Below, piece by piece: positions 8,268 to 13,755 of a stretch of 23,987 nt of DNA. The number at the start of each line of letters is the position of its first letter. Position 1 is the stretch's first letter. The notes under the pieces were generated by a model. It was not told the DNA's origin, made no database searches, and saw only the letters and a list, made by a program, of their open reading frames with translations. A program made the translations under genes and the position numbers. Origin of the DNA: an uncultured Bacteroidales bacterium (GTDB lineage Bacteria > Bacteroidota > Bacteroidia > Bacteroidales > UBA4417); contig CALCJE010000233.1 in the NCBI GenBank assembly GCA_937965665.1, forward strand, positions 1 to 23,987, written 5' to 3'.

Positions 8268-8780
8268 TTACTTCGAAACAATTTTGAGCATTTCTTTCTC
8301 CATCATATCGGCCGGAACCTCGATAATACGGCCGAGTTCCTGGTTTTTGCGGTAAAAAATAAAAGTAGGAACTAGGTCCACTTTTAAAGCTTCAACTTCG
8401 GTACCGGGTGCTTTTTTTGTCCTGTCGACGCAGATCAGCGTAAGCTTATTGTAATTGAAATTGAGCTGGTCCATAATTTTGTAAAAACGGGGAACCCACT
8501 CTTTACTGTCGCTGCACCAGGTAGCCATTACAATGGTAACTTTAATCCCTTTCAGCTTCTCATCCAGCAGTTTAAGGGTAGCATCATCGGGTTTATACAT
8601 AGCGTATTCCGCCCTGTAGGCCGAGTCGAAATTGCTGTTCACTTTCGCAAAACCATCGCGGTTACAAAAGCCGATAAGCATTTCGTTCCCTTTCTTCTCG
8701 TCGGTGGTTTTCTGATTTATTTTTTGTGTAAATGCCAATGCGGGCAATAAAATCAATGTAAACAACAGGATCTTTTTCAT
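8268..8780 (-). CDS. exported thioredoxin-like protein with CxxS site
   Basis: Thioredoxin-fold protein of 170 aa. The frame can be opened earlier at a TTG (8825), but the ATG at 8780 starts a clean signal peptide (MKKILLF..., cleavage near residue 18), so I chose it. The thioredoxin-type site is ATWCSDS, with C89 and S92: a CxxS, not CxxC. The cis-Pro loop is VPTFIFY, about 55 residues later. A further Cys is at 39 in GFCNRDGF. A single-Cys site cannot carry out the normal dithiol cycle; it may form mixed disulfides, isomerise them, or work with C39. It lies 76 bp after the response regulator and 104 bp before panC, in the same direction. Confidence 0.8.
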   Translation of the reverse strand: MKKILLFTLILLPALAFTQKINQKTTDEKKGNEMLIGFCNRDGFAKVNSNFDSAYRAEYAMYKPDDATLKLLDEKLKGIKVTIVMATWCSDSKEWVPRFYKIMDQLNFNYNKLTLICVDRTKKAPGTEVEALKVDLVPTFIFYRKNQELGRIIEVPADMMEKEMLKIVSK

Positions 8781-8855
8781 AGTTGTGGATTTAGGAGCGG
8801 ATGGATAAAACCGGCACAATATCAACAGTAAGTATGCAGGATGATGGCAAAATAG

Positions 8856-9515
8856 TTACAGCAATACGATGTTGTTGCGGATGGCAAATTTCACCAGGTC
8901 GACTGTTGTTTTGAGTTCCAGGCGAGCCATGATGTGGTTTTTATGCGACTCAACCGTTCGTATGCTGATAAAAAGCTTGTCGGCAATTTCCTGGTTGGTC
9001 ATGCCTTCGGCAAAAAGCTTGAGTACTTCCAGTTCCCGTTTCGATAACAGGCCTTCCTTGTTTTCGTCGTCGGTTGAATTCGACTTCGCTTTTTTAATAT
9101 AACTTTTCAGGATCACATTCGAAATGCTTTCGGCAAAATATTCCTCACCACGGTGGATGGCATAAATAGCCTCTATAAGTTCCCGGCGCGAGGTATTTTT
9201 GGGCAGATAACCACGGGCCCCGGAGTTTATGGCATTAAAAATAAACTCTTCGGAGGTATGCATGGAGAGGATAAGGATGCGGATGCCCGGATAATCGTTG
9301 TGAAGTTTTTTGGTGATTTCGATGCCCGACATGCCTGGCAGTGCAATATCGAGAACCGCGATATCAGGTTGCAATTGCCTGAGCAGGTCAAACATTTCTC
9401 TGGATTCGGAGGCTTCGCCTATGATTTCGAAACCGGGTTCGCCCGACAATAAATTTGCTATTCCTGTACGTACAAGCTGGTGGTCATCCACCAAAATCAG
9501 TTTGATCTTTTCCAT
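8856..9515 (-). CDS. NarL/LuxR-family response regulator
   Basis: Two-component transcription factor. The receiver domain (1-120) has the acidic pocket D10-D11, phospho-acceptor D56 (VLDIALPG), S84 and K106 (YLPKN). The C-terminal LuxR-type helix-turn-helix (about 155-215) has LSKRELEVLKLFAEG and TNQEIADKLFIS followed by RTVESHK. At 219 aa it is the usual size. Its start overlaps the end of the histidine kinase gene by 32 bp, so they are a cognate, translationally coupled pair. The target genes are not evident from sequence; the thioredoxin-like gene directly downstream is a candidate. Confidence 0.93.
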   Translation of the reverse strand: MEKIKLILVDDHQLVRTGIANLLSGEPGFEIIGEASESREMFDLLRQLQPDIAVLDIALPGMSGIEITKKLHNDYPGIRILILSMHTSEEFIFNAINSGARGYLPKNTSRRELIEAIYAIHRGEEYFAESISNVILKSYIKKAKSNSTDDENKEGLLSKRELEVLKLFAEGMTNQEIADKLFISIRTVESHKNHIMARLELKTTVDLVKFAIRNNIVLL

Positions 9516-10479
9516 TACCGGTATTATAAGGAATTGAAACTTTTATAGTTGTTCCATTACCTGGTTTACTATTCATAATAAATTCACCCTGAAGCAACTG
9601 GGTGCGTTCGCGCATATTCTGCAAGCCGTTGCGTTGTGCAAAGCTCACCGGATCAAATATAAAACCTTTTCCGTTGTCTGAAACTTCAAGGCAAACTATA
9701 TTATCGATGCGGTTCAGTTTCATGGTTACCTGGGTTGCACGGGCGTGTTTGGCTATATTATTGAGGGCCTCCTGGGCAATACGGTAAAGGTACACCTGCG
9801 ATTTTTTCGACATGCGGTCGAGAGAGCCGGAGTTTTCGAAAACTGCGTCGAAGCCAGCCAGTGAACCCAACTCCGAACAAAGCGACCTTAAGGTGGAAAC
9901 GATTCCAAATTCATTTAATGCCGCAGGTAAAAGCGCGTTACACACATTGCGTACATCTTCAATGGTGAGGTCAATCATGTTTTTTGCGGCATCAATACCG
10001 GCCCGCATCATCGAATAGTTCTGAGTTTCGGCATTTTCGAGCTGTAGCTTCACCGCGATAAGTGACTGCCCTATGCCATCGTGTAGCTCGCGCGAAAGTC
10101 GGTTGCGCTCCTGGTCGAGTCCATCGATCACCGACCGAAGCCGGCGTATTTTTTCGCGTTGCAGTTCATCTTCCTGCTTCCTGATGCGTTTTACAATGAT
10201 ATTGAGCACCTCGTATAAAGGAGCAAAAACACCGTTTTTTAGATATTTAATCTCTGTGAGGGTACCATTTTCGATGGCCACCAGGTTTTTGTGCAGGGTA
10301 TTTATATGATTTACTATTACAACCCCAGCCAGGATACAGCAAAAAACCAGTAACAACGCCAGCAGGCTAAGCATGCTGAAACCGGCGTACCAAACCATAA
10401 TGCTGAGCACTATCACCGAAATTGTAGCTGGCAGCAGAACAAATCTGTTAAAAAGGTGTTTTATGAATCGACCTGGCAT
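9484..10479 (-). CDS. NarL-type sensor histidine kinase (HisKA_3)
   Basis: Membrane sensor kinase. Two adjacent hydrophobic helices (about 14-30 and 34-57) form a short membrane anchor with almost no periplasmic domain. A coiled region follows, with many charged residues at 95-128. The HisKA_3 phospho-acceptor is H133 in SRELHDGIGQSL, and the HATPase_c domain has its N-box at ALNNIAKHA (238-246), a DNGKGF G1 box (268-273) and GNGT near 307. With no clear extracellular sensor domain, it probably senses a membrane or cytoplasmic signal. The ATG at 10479 is preceded by a very good promoter, and it is the first gene of the pair with the response regulator. Confidence 0.92.
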   Translation of the reverse strand: MPGRFIKHLFNRFVLLPATISVIVLSIMVWYAGFSMLSLLALLLVFCCILAGVVIVNHINTLHKNLVAIENGTLTEIKYLKNGVFAPLYEVLNIIVKRIRKQEDELQREKIRRLRSVIDGLDQERNRLSRELHDGIGQSLIAVKLQLENAETQNYSMMRAGIDAAKNMIDLTIEDVRNVCNALLPAALNEFGIVSTLRSLCSELGSLAGFDAVFENSGSLDRMSKKSQVYLYRIAQEALNNIAKHARATQVTMKLNRIDNIVCLEVSDNGKGFIFDPVSFAQRNGLQNMRERTQLLQGEFIMNSKPGNGTTIKVSIPYNTGNGKDQTDFGG

Positions 10480-10501
10480 TTTGGGCTTTTAAAGCAAAGC
10501 G

Positions 10502-10533
10502 CAAAATTAGTCAGAAAATAATTAGCTGTCAAA
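10502..10533 (-). promoter_or_regulatory. promoter of the two-component system
   Basis: On the minus strand TTTG (10533-10530) is followed after exactly 20 nt by TAATTTTG (10509-10502). This is the best match in the window to the Bacteroidota -33/-7 consensus. The -7 element ends 22 nt before the kinase ATG at 10479. It is divergent from, and close to, the flavodoxin promoter region. Confidence 0.7.
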
Positions 10534-10557
10534 TAAACGCTTAACATTGATTTTCAT

Positions 10558-10565
10558 TAGATTTG
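10558..10565 (+). promoter_or_regulatory. candidate -7 element for flavodoxin
   Basis: TAGATTTG is an exact TAnnTTTG match ending 30 bases before the flavodoxin ATG (10596). No clear -33 TTG lies at the usual spacing, so it may be weak or need an activator. Confidence 0.4.
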
Positions 10566-10595
10566 CAATTAAGAAGAAAAATTAATAACATTGAT

Positions 10596-11105
10596 ATGAG
10601 TGAAATAGGTATTTTTTATGGTGGGAAGGACAACGGCAGTACGGCAAAAGTTGCCCGCAAAATTCAGGAATTGTTTAGTGCCGACAAAGCTACGGTTCAC
10701 AACGTGAGCAGTGCGACTAAACTTGACGTCTAAAAATACGACTTCCTGGTACTGGGTACCGCTGCCTGGGGAATTGGCGAGATGCATTCGGATTGGGAAC
10801 GATTTATTGACAAACTGGTAGAAGCCGACCTGGGGTCAAAAAAGATTGCACTTTTTGGACTGGGCGACCAGAAAATATATCCCGAAAGTTTCGTTGATGG
10901 AATGGGCACTATTTTCTGCAGGTTGCCGAATAAAGAAAATGTTGTAGGTTACACCTCAACCCGCGGTTATAAGTTTTATTACTCAACAGCTGAAAAAGAC
11001 GGGCAATTTGTTGGCCTGGCCATCGACGACGACACACAGGCTGAGTTTACTGACAAGCGGATAAAAGATTGGGTTAAACAAATAAAGCAGGAAGCTAAAC
11101 TTTGA
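10596..11105 (+). pseudogene. flavodoxin gene with one in-frame TAA
   Basis: Flavodoxins are small FMN electron carriers that replace ferredoxin, often under iron limitation. Reading from the ATG at 10596, the frame gives 45 residues with the first strand and phosphate loop (IFYGGKDNGST), then meets TAA at 10731-10733. It continues in the same frame without another stop to 11105. The downstream part is a normal flavodoxin: the 50s loop LGTAAWGIGEMHSDW with the FMN-stacking Trp, then FGLGDQKIYP with the expected Tyr, and VKQIK near the end. The full frame is 169 codons plus stop, the usual length. One base change (for example GAA to TAA) explains it; everything else looks conserved. It is a very recent pseudogene, a sequence error, or a readthrough case. 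An internal ATG at 10782 would lack the FMN phosphate loop. Confidence 0.88.
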
Positions 11106-11134
11106 TTCCTTCACATTTCGGTAAAAATGCCGTG

Positions 11135-11173
11135 CTTCCTGTAAAGTTTTTTACTTACAGGAAGTTTTTTTTT
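11135..11173 (+). terminator. Rho-independent terminator after flavodoxin
   Basis: CTTCCTGTAA (11135-11144) pairs perfectly with TTACAGGAAG (11155-11164) over a 10-nt loop, followed directly by nine T (11165-11173). It starts 29 bp after the flavodoxin stop and isolates that gene from the haem locus downstream. Confidence 0.9.
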
Positions 11174-11450
11174 GAGCCGTGTAAACTTCTTTTCAGCAGA
11201 AAATCCGAAAAACAAATTCCGATAATAATTTGTCAACCTTGATTCAGTGGATTCGGAAAAATAAATTGTGTTATATGTGCTGAATAATAATGCATTGCGT
11301 CTTTAATCCGGCTACAGGATTGAAATTACTCAATTTTTTTGATCTAAAGTTTTGTCTTATTTGTTACCGAATAAATGAAACTGGTAAAATTTTTGAAGGA
11401 AACGGAGTGGAAAAAATCATCGGATTTAAGTACAAAAAGTCTGAATTGAA
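11174..11450. other. non-coding stretch before the haem-locus regulatory region
   Basis: No gene is visible here. It is A/T-rich and contains a dyad ACAAATT (11212-11218) / AATTTGT (11227-11233) and one copy of AATAATGCATT (11286-11296) that recurs at 11494-11504. With the features at 11451-11539 it makes up the ~450-bp regulatory interval upstream of the small membrane protein gene. Confidence 0.5.
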
Positions 11451-11464
11451 TTGATATATATCAA
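11451..11464. promoter_or_regulatory. perfect FNR/CRP-type palindrome
   Basis: TTGATATATATCAA is a perfect 14-bp palindrome and matches TTGAT-N4-ATCAA, the known FNR-family consensus, in every position. Its centre (11457.5) is about 40 bp upstream of the start predicted from the -7 element at 11483-11490, the distance expected for a class II activator site. The binding protein is not in the window. Confidence 0.6.
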
Positions 11465-11474
11465 CAAATGCGAT

Positions 11475-11539
11475 AAGTTGTATATTTTTGAAAAATAATG
11501 CATTCGAAATGTTTTTTAGTTTAAAAAAATATACAACTT
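11475..11539. repeat. 15-bp inverted repeat over the promoter
   Basis: The arms AAGTTGTATATTTTT (11475-11489) and AAAAATATACAACTT (11525-11539) are perfectly complementary and separated by 35 bp. The left arm covers most of the -7 element TATTTTTG, and the right arm ends 25 bp before the ATG at 11564. It may be a pair of operator half-sites or a looping site. Confidence 0.65.
11483..11490 (+). promoter_or_regulatory. candidate -7 element of the haem locus
   Basis: TATTTTTG fits TAnnTTTG exactly. No -33 TTTG lies at the usual distance upstream; the FNR-type palindrome occupies that place, as in an activator-dependent promoter. The predicted start is near 11495-11498. Confidence 0.5.
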
Positions 11540-11563
11540 TGCATCCTGAATTTAAGATCTGAA

Positions 11564-11935
11564 ATGGAACAAGTCAGGAAAATAACAAACATACTGCGCA
11601 AAGCTCTGCTTATTAGTTGGGCTTTGGCTGTAATTTGGATTTACCTGGGCAACCTTGTTAACTTTCACCTGTACCGCATCTGGGGCAAACAGCTCATGCC
11701 GGTTGAATGCTCTTCAACCCGCAGCAAAGAAAAGGACACTGCTTCCTTTGTTAAAACAGATCGGAATTCGAAACATATCGATTCAGGTTCACATTTCGAT
11801 TTCACATTTCCTGGCAGTCAATCCTTACAGGTTGTATATTTTGACTGTATTTCCAATAATATCGGTTTAACCGATACCCCGGTTCTCCACCTGGGGATTA
11901 AGGCCTTTTCCTTCAGAGGCCCGCCAACAGCCTGA
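11564..11935 (+). CDS. small membrane-anchored protein, unknown function
   Basis: I do not recognise this 123-aa protein. It has a basic N-terminus (MEQVRKITNILRK), one strong membrane helix (about 14-31), then a polar region and a C-terminal part with alternating hydrophobic residues ending FRGPPTA. Histidines (35, 66, 72 and 108 by my count) and two cysteines (about 49 and 94) could bind metal or haem, but no known motif is seen. The clear start, the well-formed helix and the regulatory region directly upstream argue that it is real and leads the haem-uptake locus; hmuY begins 229 bp downstream. A chance open frame remains possible. Confidence 0.6.
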   Translation: MEQVRKITNILRKALLISWALAVIWIYLGNLVNFHLYRIWGKQLMPVECSSTRSKEKDTASFVKTDRNSKHIDSGSHFDFTFPGSQSLQVVYFDCISNNIGLTDTPVLHLGIKAFSFRGPPTA

Positions 11936-12164
11936 TTTTCTGGTCGCCTGCTTAGGCTAAATCATAGCGTTTGCTATGTGTTTGCTGTGCATCAACATTT
12001 TTCGGTCATGTAATTGTTTGCTCGGAAAATCTGGTTCTCACACACCAAAAAAATCAATCACAATCAATCAAATACATTGAAATGTCATGGCTTATGATGC
12101 ATCAGTCGCCTGATGATCATTTACAACATGATAACCTTAAATCGATTTCAATTAAACGTTAACG
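11936..12164. other. intergenic segment before the first hmuY-like gene
   Basis: A 63-codon open frame here (11971-12162) lacks protein-like composition and is not called. A short stem CATCAG-TCGC-CTGATG lies near 12099-12114. No clear terminator or TAnnTTTG element is seen, so the hmuY-like gene may be read from the promoter upstream of the small membrane protein. Confidence 0.4.
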
Positions 12165-13481
12165 ATGAATACAAAACTTTACACACTTGTTGCATTACTA
12201 GCAACCACCTTGGCAGGTTTTATGCCTGCAAAATCCCAAACCTTAGGACCTGTTACCGACACCATTTATATGGGTGCAAGTTACAATAACGAGGTATATT
12301 ACAGCATGGCAGCCGGCAACAAAGGCGCTGTTAACCGCAAGCAATGGGATATCGCTTTCAGGGCTTCGCGCCAGAGCGCCAGCATTATTACCAACGACGC
12401 TGCCAACAATAGTGCAGCCGGGCTGAATGGCGTTGAATTATATTCTTACCCGAAAGCAGCTTACAGCGGATTTGCTGATGTTGATACGGCCGGTCTTTCA
12501 ACCTGGAAATTGATGGTGAATTCGACCACCGACTGGGAAGACGGCGCTTTCGACAGGTACCAGAAAGGTCATCCTGATTATGGCTGGGGTAAATATAATT
12601 CTGTTACCCACGACGTAGTCGGCGATTCAATCTTCATCATCAAACTTCGCGATGGTAGTTTCCGCAAGCTGGCCATACTTCGTAAATATTCAACTGACAA
12701 CCTGTACGAATTCCGTTATGCCAAGCTGGATAATAAAAATGATACTACCATTATGCTGGATTGCAATCCCTATTCAACAAAGAACTTCGTTGGATTTTCA
12801 ATTACTACCAACCAGGTAGTTGATTATGAGCCTGTTCCTTCAGCACAGTGGGATATCCTTTTTGCCAAATACATGTATACCTATCCTGCGGGCAGCCCGA
12901 ATGCCGGCACTTTGTACCCGGTTACCGGCGTATTGAGCAATTACAAAGTGAAAGTTAAAAAGTACGAACATGTGGCCCCCGGATTCATGATGACTGCCCC
13001 GGCAGCTATGGATTCGTCGCGCTCAGCAATAGGATGGGAATGGAAATACCTGGATTCGGAGTTTAAGTATCATACAGTTGATTCACTCATTTATTTTGTA
13101 CAGGATAAAGGAGGGAAAATCAATAAACTGGTATTTAAAGAATTCGTAGGAAGTTCCACAGGTCGTATTGTGTTGCAAAAAGAAGTGATCTCATTTACCG
13201 GCATCGACGAGATTGAAAAATCGGGCTTCAGCGCTGCTGTTTATCCAAACCCGGTACGCGAAAACATGAACCTGGTTTTAAACCCGGGCAAATCGGGAAA
13301 TGCCGTAGTTACACTGCTTGATATATCCGGGCGAATCGTAATGAACAGGCGCTTCGATTTACAGGCCGAAGATCTGAATACCTTGCAGATCCCGGTATCA
13401 GGGCTTCCTTCCGGAATTTATATGTTAAAAGTACAGGCGGGAACCAATGTGGTATCGCGCAAAGTTGTTGTGAATAATTAA
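12165..13481 (+). CDS. HmuY-like haem-binding protein with T9SS sorting domain
   Basis: Exported protein of 438 aa. A signal peptide covers about residues 1-25 (ending AKSQ). The main domain resembles the HmuY family of haem-binding proteins: a VTDTIYMG strand, EVYYSMAAG, KQWDIAFRAS, then SIITNDAANNSAAGLNGVELY. A second half has AQWDILFAKY, YPVTGVLSNYKVKV and IGWEWKYLD. The last ~80 residues form a type IX secretion C-terminal sorting domain, with AAVYPNPVRENMNL, LLDISGRIVM, LPSGIYMLKV and a VSRKVVVNN end. This predicts passage through the outer membrane and surface attachment or release. The canonical P. gingivalis HmuY is shorter and a lipoprotein, so this form is unusual. Haem binding is inferred from the family and the neighbouring receptor; I could not assign haem-ligating residues. 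Confidence 0.8.
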   Translation: MNTKLYTLVALLATTLAGFMPAKSQTLGPVTDTIYMGASYNNEVYYSMAAGNKGAVNRKQWDIAFRASRQSASIITNDAANNSAAGLNGVELYSYPKAAYSGFADVDTAGLSTWKLMVNSTTDWEDGAFDRYQKGHPDYGWGKYNSVTHDVVGDSIFIIKLRDGSFRKLAILRKYSTDNLYEFRYAKLDNKNDTTIMLDCNPYSTKNFVGFSITTNQVVDYEPVPSAQWDILFAKYMYTYPAGSPNAGTLYPVTGVLSNYKVKVKKYEHVAPGFMMTAPAAMDSSRSAIGWEWKYLDSEFKYHTVDSLIYFVQDKGGKINKLVFKEFVGSSTGRIVLQKEVISFTGIDEIEKSGFSAAVYPNPVRENMNLVLNPGKSGNAVVTLLDISGRIVMNRRFDLQAEDLNTLQIPVSGLPSGIYMLKVQAGTNVVSRKVVVNN

Positions 13482-13515
13482 AAATGAGGGTTTTGTTTAA
13501 AAGGTTATATAAGGT

Positions 13516-13570
13516 TTGATGTTTAGCTGCCGGCCGGTAGCATAGTTACAGGCCGGCGGTGAAACATCAA
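13516..13570 (+). promoter_or_regulatory. long hairpin after hmuY, upstream of the receptor gene
   Basis: TTGATGTTT (13516-13524) pairs with AAACATCAA (13562-13570). After one A-G mismatch a second 10-bp helix follows, with two G-U pairs and a GCCGGCC/GGCCGGC core (13529-13535 with 13551-13557). The 15-nt loop can extend by GTA/TAC. There is no T-tract, so it is not a standard terminator; it may stabilise the upstream mRNA or attenuate read-through. Confidence 0.65.
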
Positions 13571-13664
13571 CAGGTAACCGAAACAAAGTCAGCCCATTAT
13601 AAAGATATGTAAACGCTTATTGTTGAATGTTTTGTTTAATAGATTAGTAGGGCTAATGGTGAAA

Positions 13665-13696
13665 CTGCCGGCCTGGCCGAAAGCTCAGGCTGGCAG
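13665..13696 (+). promoter_or_regulatory. second leader hairpin, capped by GAAA
   Basis: CTGCCGGCCTGG (13665-13676) pairs with TCAGGCTGGCAG (13685-13696) through 12 pairs, two of them G-U. After a C-C mismatch, a C-G pair closes a GAAA tetraloop at 13679-13682. No T-tract follows. It lies 27 bases before a possible GTG start and 60 before the preferred ATG of the receptor gene. Confidence 0.6.
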
Positions 13697-13755
13697 CAAA
13701 CCACATTAAATTTTCGAACGACGTGGGTGTTTACAAAACCATTAAAAATGCAGAA

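Noticed and set aside
10569..10787. minus-strand frame over the 5' half of the flavodoxin gene
   Set aside because: The plus strand there encodes a recognisable flavodoxin N-terminus, so the antisense frame is a shadow.
11971..12162. 63-codon frame just before the hmuY-like gene
   Set aside because: Low-complexity, Cys/His/Gln-rich text without a motif; it more likely covers leader DNA.
13516..13696. cobalamin or other known riboswitch before the receptor gene
   Set aside because: I looked for the B12-box pattern and did not find it; the hairpins are real but match no riboswitch I can recall.
13723..13755. N-terminal extension of the TonB receptor from a GTG
   Set aside because: The added 11 residues would push the signal peptide away from the N-terminus; the ATG at 13756 gives a clean signal.
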